Below are positions 17,772 to 26,290 of a stretch of 64,000 nt of DNA, in pieces; within the stretch, counting starts at the first letter, position 1; each line of letters begins with the position of its first letter. The stretch is from Microbacterium paraoxydans (GTDB lineage Bacteria > Actinomycetota > Actinomycetes > Actinomycetales > Microbacteriaceae). The position numbers and the translations under genes were made by a program. The DNA lies in NCBI RefSeq assembly GCF_018224615.1, contig NZ_JAGTUK010000001.1, forward strand, positions 806,001-870,000, given 5' to 3'. The notes under the pieces were generated by a model that did not search any database, had not been told where the DNA came from, and was given only the letters and a program-made list of their open reading frames with translations.

Positions 17772-19225
17772 ACCCTGGCCGGCTTCGCCGTGCGGGACTT
17801 CCGCGTGCGACCGCGCTTCGACGCGTGCCGCCCCGAGTGGATCGGGGTGCCGTCGGCGTCGTGCGTGGCACCGTACGTGTACGCGCCGTAGCCGTAGCTG
17901 TCCGGTCCCTTGGTGGGCAGCATGGTCACGACGATGCCGAGCAGCCCGACGCCCGCGGTCTCGAGAGCGCGCACCGCGCCAGAGAGCTCCTGCTTCCTGG
18001 TCTTGCCCGAGGCGGCGGCGAGGATCACGCCGCGCGTCTTGGCGCCCACGACCGCGGCATCCGTCACGAGCAGCAGCGGCGGTGCATCGATCAGGACGTA
18101 GTCGAAGTACTCGCCGAGCGAGGCGAGCACCTGGTCCATCGCGGCCGAGCCGAGCAGCTCGCTCGGGTTCGGCGGCACCTGGCCGCTGGGCAGGAGGTAC
18201 AGGTCGGTGGTGCCCCACTTCTGCAGGGCGTCGGCCATGTCCATGCGCCCGATCAGCACGTCGGTGAGGCCAGCCCCGCCCTCGATGCCCATGTAGTCCG
18301 CGACCCGGGGGAGGCGCAGATCGCCGTCGACGAGCGCGACCCTCGCCCCGGTCTCCGCGAGCGCGATGGCGAGGTTGGCGGTGGTCGTGGACTTCCCCTC
18401 GCCGGGGCCGGCGCTGGAGACGACGAAGATCCGCGGCCCCGCGTCGAGGTTCAGGAACTGAAGGTTGGTGCGCAGGCTGCGGAAGGACTCCGCGCGGGGG
18501 CTGCGCGGGTCGGCGTGCACGATCAGCGGACGCTTGGTGGCCTCGGGGTCGTACGCGATGCCGCCGAGCACGGGACGCTCGGTGAGGGCTTCGATGTCGT
18601 GGAGGGTGTGGATACGGTTGTCGAGCACGGTGCGCAGCATCGCCACGGCAACGCCCAGGGCCAGCCCGATGATGCCGCCGAGGATGACCAGCAGTCGCAC
18701 GTTCGGGCTGGTGGGGGCCGTGGGCACCTCTGCCGGCTCGGTCACGGTGATGCGCACGGGGCTCACCGCGTCCTCCACGGCGGGCTGCTCGAGCGTGTTC
18801 TGCACGGCGTCCTGGAAGCTGACGGCGACCGCGTTGGCGATGTCGGCCGCGCGCTGCGCATCGCCGTCCGTGGCGGTCACGTCGATCAGCACGGTGTTCA
18901 GCGGCGTGGTCGCGGTGACGCGGCTGCTGAGCTCGGCGACCGTGTCGTCCAGGCCCAGTTCCTCGATCACGGGCTCGAGCACGAGGGCGGTGCCGACCAC
19001 GTCGACGTAGCTGGTCACCATCTGCCGAGCGAACGTCGTGCCCTGCACCAGGTCTCCCGTCGCGGCACCCTCGGTGCGCACCGACACGTACAGCTGCGTG
19101 GAGGCGACGTACTTGGGCTGCTGGAGCGCCGCGTACCCGGCACCGCCCGCGAGGCCGAGGAGGAGCAGGACCAGGATCAGGATCCAGTTCCGGTGCAGGA
19201 TGCGCACATAGTCGCGAAGTTCCAC
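17762..19225 (-). CDS. Wzz/BY-kinase fusion, polysaccharide co-polymerase with tyrosine autokinase (1)
   Basis: A 487-residue protein combining a Wzz-type chain-length domain (helices at about 14-34 and 178-198, with a periplasmic-side loop between) and a cytoplasmic bacterial tyrosine kinase. Walker A SSAGPGEGKSTTTANLA starts at about residue 270; the Walker A' ALVDGDLRLPRV and Walker B YVLIDAPPLLLV follow. The C-terminal DSYGYGAYTYG gives four Tyr for autophosphorylation. The tail ends in a strongly basic stretch. GTG 19225 follows AAGGA. It regulates polymer length or export in the Wzx/Wzy locus that follows. Confidence 0.93.
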   Translation of the reverse strand: MELRDYVRILHRNWILILVLLLLGLAGGAGYAALQQPKYVASTQLYVSVRTEGAATGDLVQGTTFARQMVTSYVDVVGTALVLEPVIEELGLDDTVAELSSRVTATTPLNTVLIDVTATDGDAQRAADIANAVAVSFQDAVQNTLEQPAVEDAVSPVRITVTEPAEVPTAPTSPNVRLLVILGGIIGLALGVAVAMLRTVLDNRIHTLHDIEALTERPVLGGIAYDPEATKRPLIVHADPRSPRAESFRSLRTNLQFLNLDAGPRIFVVSSAGPGEGKSTTTANLAIALAETGARVALVDGDLRLPRVADYMGIEGGAGLTDVLIGRMDMADALQKWGTTDLYLLPSGQVPPNPSELLGSAAMDQVLASLGEYFDYVLIDAPPLLLVTDAAVVGAKTRGVILAAASGKTRKQELSGAVRALETAGVGLLGIVVTMLPTKGPDSYGYGAYTYGATHDADGTPIHSGRHASKRGRTRKSRTAKPARVRA

Positions 19226-19329
19226 GCGGCAGATTCCTTCTGTTGCTGGGCGGCTCCCCCACTTCGGTGAACCGCAGAGTCAAATCCCGTCATTGTCCCA
19301 CAGGGTGGGCGCCGCGCCGGACGGGTCGA

Positions 19330-20694
19330 TCAGCGTGGCGCGGCGGCGGCGTACGAGGCCTGGGCGGTGTGCTCCCGGCGGCCCAGCGGGGCCTTCGTGA
19401 GCACGGTGCCGAGCACGCGGGCGTCGACCGCCTCGATGCTCTTCGCGGCCGCCGCGAGCCGCCCCGCCTGCGTCGCTCCGGCGGCCGCGATCAGCAGGGC
19501 CCCCGTGGTCACGCGTGCGATCACGGCGGCGTCGGTCACGAGCAGCAGCGGAGGGGCGTCGATCACGACCACGTCGAACGCCTCGCTCGTCGCGTCGACC
19601 AGGTGCTGCATGGCGGGGGAGCCGAGCAGTTCCGCCGGGTTGGGCGGCACGGTGCCGGCGGGGAGCAGGAACAGCGAGCTGCGGCCCCAGCGCTGCACCA
19701 CGTCGTTCAGCCGCACGCGTCCGGCGAGCACGTCGCTCAGCCCGATGCCGCCCTCGATGCCGAAGTACTCCGCCACGCGCGGCAGCCGCAGGTCGGCGTC
19801 GATCAGGGCGACCCGGTGCCCGGCGTCCGCGAACGCGAGGGCGAGGTTCGCGGCGGTCGTGGACTTGCCCTCGCCGGGCCCGGAGCTGGTGACGACGAAC
19901 ACGCCCTTCCCGTTCTCGAACAGGAAACGGACGTTCGTGCGGAGACTCCGGTAGGCCTCGGCTCGCGCGCTCTGCGGAGCCGAGCTGACGGCCAGCGGGC
20001 GGTCGACCGTGTCCGGGTCGAGGGGGATCTGCCCCAGCAGCGGAACCGACACGGCGGCCTGCACATCGGCGGCCGTCCGCACGCGCTGATCGAGCAGCGA
20101 GCGCAGGAGGGCCACGGCGAGACCGGCCGCCAGACCGACGATCCCGCCGACCACGAGCATCAGCTGGGTGTTGGGCGCGACCGGGGCGGTGGGCACCTGG
20201 GCGGCCTGCAGGGTGACGATGTGGATCGAGTAGGAGGTCTCCTGCTCGCGCAGCTCGAGCGTGTCGGACACGACGGCGGAGAAGCTGTCGGCGATGCCGT
20301 TCGCGACCCGGGCCGCCTGACCGGGGTTCGTGTCGTTCACGCGGATCGAGAGGATCGCGCTGTTGAGCTGTGTGGACGCGTCGGCGGACGCGGCGAGCTC
20401 GGCGCGGTCGACGTCGAGCCCGAGGTCGTCGATCACACGGTCGAGCACGATCGAGCTGGTGACGATGTCGCGGTACGTCTGCACGACCTGGTTGGCGTAG
20501 CTCGTCGCGAGGGCGCGCTCGGTGGGGCTCGCGGTCTCGCCGAGCTGCACCGTGACCATCACCTCGGTGGTGGCCTGGTAGCGCTGCGGCGTGAGCATCG
20601 CGATCAGGGCTCCGACGGACAGCCCGATCACGGCGCCGGCCAGGATGATGACGAGCTGGCGGCGCAGGACCCGGAGGTAGTCCTGGAACTGCAT
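19330..20694 (-). CDS. Wzz/BY-kinase fusion, tyrosine autokinase paralog (2)
   Basis: A 454-residue paralog of the downstream kinase with the same order: helix 1 (about 15-35), external loop, helix 2 (about 177-197), then Walker A SSGPGEGKSTTAANLA, Walker A' ALIDADLRLPRV and Walker B VVVIDAPPLLLV. It differs at the C-terminus: where the other copies carry a tyrosine cluster, this one ends HTAQASYAAAAPR with one Tyr. It may therefore be poorly autophosphorylated or act as a partner subunit. ATG 20694 has a GGGAGAA site. It lies upstream of kinase 1 in the same direction with 104 bases between them. Confidence 0.92.
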   Translation of the reverse strand: MQFQDYLRVLRRQLVIILAGAVIGLSVGALIAMLTPQRYQATTEVMVTVQLGETASPTERALATSYANQVVQTYRDIVTSSIVLDRVIDDLGLDVDRAELAASADASTQLNSAILSIRVNDTNPGQAARVANGIADSFSAVVSDTLELREQETSYSIHIVTLQAAQVPTAPVAPNTQLMLVVGGIVGLAAGLAVALLRSLLDQRVRTAADVQAAVSVPLLGQIPLDPDTVDRPLAVSSAPQSARAEAYRSLRTNVRFLFENGKGVFVVTSSGPGEGKSTTAANLALAFADAGHRVALIDADLRLPRVAEYFGIEGGIGLSDVLAGRVRLNDVVQRWGRSSLFLLPAGTVPPNPAELLGSPAMQHLVDATSEAFDVVVIDAPPLLLVTDAAVIARVTTGALLIAAAGATQAGRLAAAAKSIEAVDARVLGTVLTKAPLGRREHTAQASYAAAAPR

Positions 20695-20765
20695 GGTTCT
20701 CCCGTGCTCGGTCGTGCGGATCGGGGGTATCGTCTCCTGAGACTACCCACTCCCCGAAGGGCAGC

Positions 20766-21926
20766 ATGACGGCACTCCGCGATCTCTTCCCCGATGGTCC
20801 GCGCTCGGATCACCGTGCGGACGTCGTGCTCGACGACACGCGCACCCGGTCGCGTCTGCGCGAACTGGTCGGTGAGCCGCGCCGGGCAGGATCGGCGCCC
20901 GCGCCGCTGGCCGACACGCGGGAGCTCGCGCGCATGGCGGAGGCCGCGGCGCGCACGGCCGTGCCGTTCACGGCGGAGGCAGCCCGGCCGACCCGCGGGC
21001 CCCGGCGTCCTCGTCGCCGTCCCGACCTGCTGACCTCGTCCGCCGTCGCGCTCGCGGTGCTCGCGGTCGCGGCGGCCCTCACGGTGGGCGGCATCCAGGC
21101 GGCGACCGCGAGTCCGGCGGCGAGCGCCCTCGAATCGCTGCAGGCCGACGAGGCGGCCATCCAGAACGCGCATCAGGCTCTCACCTCCGCGCGCGACGCG
21201 CTCGTGGCCGATCTGGGGGCGCAGACCGCGGAGGCGACCGCGCTGCGCACGGCGATCGTGGACACCGCCACAGTGCGGGATCCCGCGTCCTCCGACGACG
21301 AGGATGTGCTGCCGGTGGCCGATCAGGCCCTCGAGCAGGGTGCCGTCGCGGCGCTCGATACCTACCTCGCGGGGCTGGCGGCGGTGGCCGTGCCCGAGCT
21401 GCCCGCCGAGTATCGCCGCGCCGACATCGACGAGGACTCGCTCGTGGACGTGGGGCGGGCGATCGACGAGGCGCAGGACGACCTGGACGTGCTCGACCAG
21501 GCGACGGCGGAGATGCGCACGATCCGCACGGCGTTCGATGCGCTGCGACCCGCCGCGACCCCGCCCGTGACGGCCTACCTCGCCTCGTTCGTGCCGGCGG
21601 CGGCGGAGGCGACGGCCGAACAGCAGCGGGCGGAGGAGTCGTTCCGCACCGCCGTGACCGATGCCGCTGCGGCGGTCGCGGCCGCCGACCCGTGGACGAC
21701 CGCGGGGCAGGCCGCGCTGGCGACGTACCGCGACGCGTTCGCCGCGCTGCTCGACGATCAACTCCGCGCCGAGATCGACCAGCAGCGCGCCGACACGCAG
21801 CGCCGGCAGGGCGGACAGTCCGACGGGCAGCAGGACCAGCCCTCGGACGGCGCCACCCCGCCCCCGACCGACCCGGGCACGGGCGGAGAGACCCCGCCCG
21901 AAGGAACAGACCCGCCGGCCGGCTGA
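20766..21926 (+). CDS. Single-pass membrane protein with long external domain, unknown
   Basis: I do not recognise this 386-residue protein. An N-terminal cytoplasmic region of about 85 residues ends in a basic patch (RPTRGPRRPRRRPDLL). One membrane helix follows (about 89-115), then a long helical, alanine/aspartate-rich domain likely to form coiled coils outside the cell. A disordered tail rich in Gln, Pro, Gly and Asp (about 335-386) ends the protein. It starts at ATG 20766 after GAAGGGCAGC and is divergent from the BY-kinases, directly before the polysaccharide genes. It may be an assembly or scaffold factor of that locus; no enzyme motif is visible. Confidence 0.75.
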   Translation: MTALRDLFPDGPRSDHRADVVLDDTRTRSRLRELVGEPRRAGSAPAPLADTRELARMAEAAARTAVPFTAEAARPTRGPRRPRRRPDLLTSSAVALAVLAVAAALTVGGIQAATASPAASALESLQADEAAIQNAHQALTSARDALVADLGAQTAEATALRTAIVDTATVRDPASSDDEDVLPVADQALEQGAVAALDTYLAGLAAVAVPELPAEYRRADIDEDSLVDVGRAIDEAQDDLDVLDQATAEMRTIRTAFDALRPAATPPVTAYLASFVPAAAEATAEQQRAEESFRTAVTDAAAAVAAADPWTTAGQAALATYRDAFAALLDDQLRAEIDQQRADTQRRQGGQSDGQQDQPSDGATPPPTDPGTGGETPPEGTDPPAG

Positions 21927-22013
21927 ACGCGCCAATAACGCACGGACCTGCTCGTTCCCTGTGAGAGCATATGTCCAGGGGAGTGAAGAAAGTCCGGAGG
22001 GGGCGAAACACTC

Positions 22014-23888
22014 GTGAGCAAGAAGGACGCGGGGCTCGACGTGTCCGCCGGCGAGATCTCGATTCTGGCCGAGGGCTCCGTCACGCAGCGCCGACGACGG
22101 CGGCTGGCCGCGGTCGTCGACGGCCTGGCGTGGAGCTTCGGCGTGGTGATCGCGATCGCGCTGCGGTTCGAGCTCCGGATGGATGCCGACTCCTGGATCG
22201 CGACCATGGTGCTCGCGATCGTCGCCGGTGCGATCCAGATCGTGGTCGGTTACGTCACGGCCCTGTACCGCGGCCGCTTCACGTACGGCTCGTTCGACGA
22301 GGTCAGGACCCTGGCACTCATCGTGGTCATCGAGGCGCTGCTGCTCTCGGTGGCCCTCATCCCGATCGGGCCGGTCGTGGGGATCCCCCGCGGAACCCTG
22401 ATGCTCGCCTTCCCGTTCGTGCTGCTGCTGATGTTCGGCGTGCGCTACGCCGCTCGCCTGCTGATCGAACGCTCCCGCAAGCCGGGCGCCGACGCCGAAC
22501 CCGCGCTCATCATCGGCGCCGGTTTCATCGGCGACAAGCTGCTCGCCAACATGACCACCGACCCCAACTCGCCGATCCGCCCGGTGGGGCTGCTGGACGA
22601 CGATCCCGACAAGCGCAACCTGCGCCTGCGCGGCGTCTCGGTCGTGGGAACCACGCGCGAACTCGCCGAGGCGGCGCAGCGCACCGGGGCCAAGCTGGCG
22701 GTCATCGCGATCGCCCGCGCCGACAGCACCCTGCTGCGCACCCTCGCCGACCGCGCCGAGGCGGCCGGGCTGCGCGTGGCGGTCACGCCGACGCTGGAGA
22801 TGATGACCTCGGGCGAGAAGGCCCTGACCGACGTCCGCGACATCAGCATCGAGGACCTGATCGGCCGGCACCCCGTCGACACCAACGTCGAGCTGATCGC
22901 CGGCTACATCACCGGCCGGCGCGTGCTGGTCACCGGGGCGGGCGGCTCGATCGGCTCGGAACTGTGCCGGCAGATCGCCAAGTACGGCCCGCGGGAACTG
23001 ATCATGGTCGACCGCGACGAGACCGGCCTCCAGGTCGCCCAGCTCGGCACCGCGGGGCACGGTCTGCTCGACACGAACGACGTGGTGCTGGCCGACATCC
23101 GCGACACCGCCACGCTCGACCGCATCTTCCTCGAACGGCAGCCCGAGGTCGTGTTCCACGCCGCGGCGCTCAAGCACCTGCCGATGCTGGAGCAGTACCC
23201 CGACGAGGCATGGAAGACCAACGTCATCGGCACGCTCAACGTCATCAACGCGGCGCGCCGGGTGGGCGTCTCCACCTTCGTCAACATCTCCACCGACAAG
23301 GCTGCGAACCCCACGAGCGTGCTGGGTCACTCCAAGCGCGTCGCCGAGAAGCTCACGGCGTGGGCGGGGGAGGAGACCGGCATGCGGTACCTTTCGGTGC
23401 GGTTCGGGAACGTGATCGGCAGCCGCGGGTCGATGCTTCCCACGTTCCAGCGCCTGATCGCGGAGGGGCGGCCCATCACGGTCACGCACCCGCAGGCCAC
23501 GCGGTACTTCATGACCATCCCCGAGGCGTGCCAGCTCGTGGTGCAGGCGGGCGGCATCGGACGTGCGGGCGAGGTGCTCATCCTCGACATGGGCGAGCCG
23601 GTGTCGATCCTCGAGGTCGCCAAGCGCATGATCGCGATGTCGGGCAAGAACATCGAGATCGTCTTCACCGGTCTGCGGCCCGGCGAGAAGCTCCACGAGG
23701 AGCTCGTCGGCTCCCGCGAGAACCTGGAGCGTCCGTTCCATCCCAAGGTGTCGCACACCCGCGCCGACACCATCACCCCCGAGCGGCTCGACAAGGACGG
23801 GTGGATGCAGCGGATGTTCTCGACGCCGCGCGTCAACGACACCGTGACGATCGAGCCCGTGCACATCGGAAAGGCATCCCAGGAGTGA
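22014..23888 (+). CDS. PglF-like membrane-bound nucleotide-sugar 4,6-dehydratase
   Basis: A 624-residue protein with four N-terminal membrane helices (about residues 30-155), a first Rossmann-like domain with GAGFIGDKLL, and a C-terminal SDR domain starting TGAGGSIGSELC near residue 305. This is the long FlaA1/PglF/CapD type that makes UDP-4-keto-6-deoxy-GlcNAc from UDP-GlcNAc. The usual YxxxK is replaced by LGHSK after STDKAANPTSV, in line with this family's altered catalytic site. GTG 22014 follows CCGGAGGGGG. Overlap (GTGA) with the aminotransferase gene and the order that follows mirror the campylobacter pgl pathway to diacetamido-trideoxyhexose. Confidence 0.92.
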   Translation: MSKKDAGLDVSAGEISILAEGSVTQRRRRRLAAVVDGLAWSFGVVIAIALRFELRMDADSWIATMVLAIVAGAIQIVVGYVTALYRGRFTYGSFDEVRTLALIVVIEALLLSVALIPIGPVVGIPRGTLMLAFPFVLLLMFGVRYAARLLIERSRKPGADAEPALIIGAGFIGDKLLANMTTDPNSPIRPVGLLDDDPDKRNLRLRGVSVVGTTRELAEAAQRTGAKLAVIAIARADSTLLRTLADRAEAAGLRVAVTPTLEMMTSGEKALTDVRDISIEDLIGRHPVDTNVELIAGYITGRRVLVTGAGGSIGSELCRQIAKYGPRELIMVDRDETGLQVAQLGTAGHGLLDTNDVVLADIRDTATLDRIFLERQPEVVFHAAALKHLPMLEQYPDEAWKTNVIGTLNVINAARRVGVSTFVNISTDKAANPTSVLGHSKRVAEKLTAWAGEETGMRYLSVRFGNVIGSRGSMLPTFQRLIAEGRPITVTHPQATRYFMTIPEACQLVVQAGGIGRAGEVLILDMGEPVSILEVAKRMIAMSGKNIEIVFTGLRPGEKLHEELVGSRENLERPFHPKVSHTRADTITPERLDKDGWMQRMFSTPRVNDTVTIEPVHIGKASQE

Positions 23889-25015
23889 GCGAGCGGATCT
23901 ACATGTCGTCGCCGGACGTCGGCGAGGCGGAGGAGCAGGCCGTGGTCGCGGCCATGCGATCGGGGTGGATCGCCCCGCTCGGCCCCGACGTGGACGCGTT
24001 CGAGCGCGAGCTCGCCGACCGCGTGGGCGTGGCGCACGGGGTGGCACTCAGCTCGGGCACCGCGGCGCTGCACCTCGGGCTGCTGGCGCTGGGGGTGCAG
24101 CGGGGCGACGTCGTGCTCACGTCGTCGATGACCTTCGCCGCGACCGCCAACGCGATCGTCTACACCGGCGCCGAGCCGTACTTCATCGACGCGGATCCGC
24201 GCACCGGCAACATGGACGTGGCGCTGCTGCGCGAGGCCCTGGCCGAACTGCGTGACGCGGGAGAGCGGGTGGCGGCGATCGTGCCGGTCGACCTGCTGGG
24301 CAAGGCCGTGGACTACACCGGGATCCTCGCGGCCGCGGAGGAGTACGGCGTGCCCGTGCTGGCCGACGCGGCGGAGTCGCTGGGGGCCAGCCACGCGGGT
24401 CGCGCGACCGGCAGCTTCGGCCGCGCCTCGGTCGTGTCGTTCAACGGCAACAAGATCATGACCACGTCGGGCGGCGGCATGCTGCTGACCGACGACGCCG
24501 AGCTGGCCCAGCACGTCCGCTACCTGGCGACGCAGGCGAGGCAGCCGGTGGTGCACTACGAGCACACCGACATCGGCTACAACTACCGCATGAGCAACCT
24601 GCTCGCGGCCCTCGGTCGCGCCCAGCTCGCCCGGCTCGACGCGATGATCGCCCGCCGCCGCGAGATGCGCGAGCTGTACAAGCAGCTGTTCGCCGAGGTG
24701 GACGGCGTCGAGGTGTTCGGCGCCGAGGGCGACGAGCACGACAACGTGTGGCTCACGTCGATCCTGGTCGACCCCGCCGTGACTGGCTGGGAGCCGTCCG
24801 AGCTGGCCGCGGCCCTGACCGCCGACAGCATCGAGAGCCGCCCGCTGTGGAAGCCCATGCACGCCCAGCCCGTGTTCGCGCAGGCGCGGCGCAAGAGCAG
24901 CGGCGCCTCGGAGTCGCTGTTCGCACGCGGTCTCACGCTGCCCAGCGGCTCGGCCCTGACCGACCAGCAGCGCGAGCGCGTGGTCACGGCGATCCGCGGC
25001 TTCCTGGACCGATGA
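23885..25015 (+). CDS. PglE-like DegT/DnrJ/EryC1 sugar aminotransferase
   Basis: A 376-residue PLP-dependent aminotransferase that adds the C4 amino group to a 4-keto sugar nucleotide. The PLP lysine lies in FNGNKIMTTSGGG; the phosphate-binding SSGTAALHLGL and the ADAAESLGASH motif are also conserved. The substrate is expected to be the 4-keto product of the upstream dehydratase, giving a UDP-4-amino-sugar. GTG 23885 overlaps the dehydratase stop and the ATG of the next gene overlaps its own stop, so the whole set is translationally coupled. Confidence 0.92.
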   Translation: MSERIYMSSPDVGEAEEQAVVAAMRSGWIAPLGPDVDAFERELADRVGVAHGVALSSGTAALHLGLLALGVQRGDVVLTSSMTFAATANAIVYTGAEPYFIDADPRTGNMDVALLREALAELRDAGERVAAIVPVDLLGKAVDYTGILAAAEEYGVPVLADAAESLGASHAGRATGSFGRASVVSFNGNKIMTTSGGGMLLTDDAELAQHVRYLATQARQPVVHYEHTDIGYNYRMSNLLAALGRAQLARLDAMIARRREMRELYKQLFAEVDGVEVFGAEGDEHDNVWLTSILVDPAVTGWEPSELAAALTADSIESRPLWKPMHAQPVFAQARRKSSGASESLFARGLTLPSGSALTDQQRERVVTAIRGFLDR

Positions 25016-25632
25016 GCGCCCGCTTCCGCCCGTACGACGCGGTCAAGCGCGCACTCGACATCGTGGTCTCCGCGGTCGCCCTCGTGCTGCTCTCCCCGGT
25101 GATCGCGGCGACCGCGGTGCTCGTGGCCGTGCGGCTCGGGCGGCCCGTGGTGTTCGCGCAGCCGCGCCCTGGACGCGACGGCCGCATCTTCACGCTCTAC
25201 AAGTTCCGCTCCATGCGCCCCGTCGACCCCGCCCGCGGGTGGGTGACCGACGCCGAGCGGCTCACGCCCTTCGGCGCCCGGCTGCGCTCGACCAGCCTGG
25301 ACGAGCTGCCGAGCCTGTGGAACGTGCTCCGCGGCGACATGAGCATCGTGGGTCCGCGGCCGCTGCTGGTGGAGTATCTCGACCGGTACACGCCGGAGCA
25401 GGCCCGGCGGCACGAGGTACGACCGGGCATCACGGGGCTCGCGCAGGTGACGGGGCGCAATGCCGTCACGTGGGAGAGCCGTTTCGCGCAGGACGTGCGG
25501 TACGTCGATCGGCGCAGCGTCGGTCTGGACCTGCGGATCGTGATCGCCACGGTCGGTTCGGTCGTGCGGCGCGACGGCATCTCCGCCGACGGGCACGCGA
25601 CCATGAGCAGGTTCGGAGAGGCGCATGGCTGA
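25012..25632 (+). CDS. PglC-like monotopic phosphoglycosyl transferase
   Basis: This 206-residue enzyme moves a phospho-sugar from UDP-sugar to undecaprenyl phosphate, starting repeat-unit synthesis. It is a minimal monotopic PGT: a re-entrant N-terminal helix (VKRALDIVVSAVALVLLSPV), QPRPGRDGRIFTLYKFRSM, the catalytic Asp-Glu in TSLDELPSLWNVLRGDMS, then GPRPLLVEYLDRY and RPGITGLAQVTGRNA. It lacks the extra N-terminal helices of WbaP-type enzymes. ATG 25012 overlaps the previous stop. Its location between PglE- and PglD-like genes suggests a diacetamido-trideoxyhexose (bacillosamine-type) as first sugar. Confidence 0.92.
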   Translation: MSARFRPYDAVKRALDIVVSAVALVLLSPVIAATAVLVAVRLGRPVVFAQPRPGRDGRIFTLYKFRSMRPVDPARGWVTDAERLTPFGARLRSTSLDELPSLWNVLRGDMSIVGPRPLLVEYLDRYTPEQARRHEVRPGITGLAQVTGRNAVTWESRFAQDVRYVDRRSVGLDLRIVIATVGSVVRRDGISADGHATMSRFGEAHG

Positions 25633-26290
25633 GCGGATCGTGGTGCTGGGCGCGGGCGGCTTCGGCCGCGAGACGCTCGACGTGGTGGCGGCGCTGATCG
25701 CGGAGGGGGAGGCGCTCGAGCTCCTCGGGGTGGTCGACGCGGGCCCGCGCGCCGTGGACCTGGAACGCCTCGCCGCGCGGGGCGTGCGGTTCCTCGGCGG
25801 CGAGGACGAATGGCTGCCCCACGCGGTCGGCGACGAGCGGTTCGTCGTGGCGATCGGCGCACCGCACGTGCGGCGCCGGGTCGCGGAGCGCCTGCGTGCG
25901 TCGGGTCTGCGGGCCGCGACGCTGATCCACCCGCGTGCCGTGATCGGCACGCAGACGCGGATCGGGGAGGGCGTGGTGATCGCGGCGGGCGTGCAGGTGT
26001 CGACCAACGTGACCCTGGGCGACCACGTGCACCTCAACCCCGCGAGCATCATCGGGCACGACGCGGTGCTCGCCGACCACGTGTCGGTCAACCCGGGGGC
26101 GATCGTATCGGGCACCGTGACCGTCGAGACCGGCACCCTGCTCGGGGCCGGATCCGTGGTGCTGCAGGGGCTCACGGTGGGCGCCGGTGCCACGGTCGGT
26201 GCGGCCGCGTGCGTCACGAGAGACGTCGCCGCGGGAACCACGGTCGTCGGCGTCCCGGCGCGGGTGCTGGCGAAGGAGCCCGGCGCGTGA
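25625..26290 (+). CDS. PglD-like sugar N-acetyltransferase
   Basis: A 221-residue acetyltransferase of the left-handed beta-helix class. The N-terminal Rossmann-like part (IVVLGAGGFGRETLDVV) binds the UDP-sugar, and the C-terminal half is hexapeptide repeats (about residues 100-205) with HLNPASIIGHDAVLADHVSVNPG carrying the candidate catalytic His. It would N-acetylate the 4-amino group made by the upstream aminotransferase. ATG 25625 overlaps the preceding gene by 8 bases and its stop overlaps the next start. Family and context agree well. Confidence 0.92.
   Translation: MAERIVVLGAGGFGRETLDVVAALIAEGEALELLGVVDAGPRAVDLERLAARGVRFLGGEDEWLPHAVGDERFVVAIGAPHVRRRVAERLRASGLRAATLIHPRAVIGTQTRIGEGVVIAAGVQVSTNVTLGDHVHLNPASIIGHDAVLADHVSVNPGAIVSGTVTVETGTLLGAGSVVLQGLTVGAGATVGAAACVTRDVAAGTTVVGVPARVLAKEPGA

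Noticed and set aside
19226-19329. A conserved leader or riboswitch between the two BY-kinase genes
   Set aside because: The 104 bases hold no hairpin of note and no element shared with other genes in the window.
20628-24047. An 1139-codon open frame on the minus strand opposite the 386-residue gene, the PglF-like gene and the start of the PglE-like gene
   Set aside because: Composition is that of a complementary frame (Arg/His/Asp/Gly-rich, no domains), and the opposite-strand proteins are clearly real.
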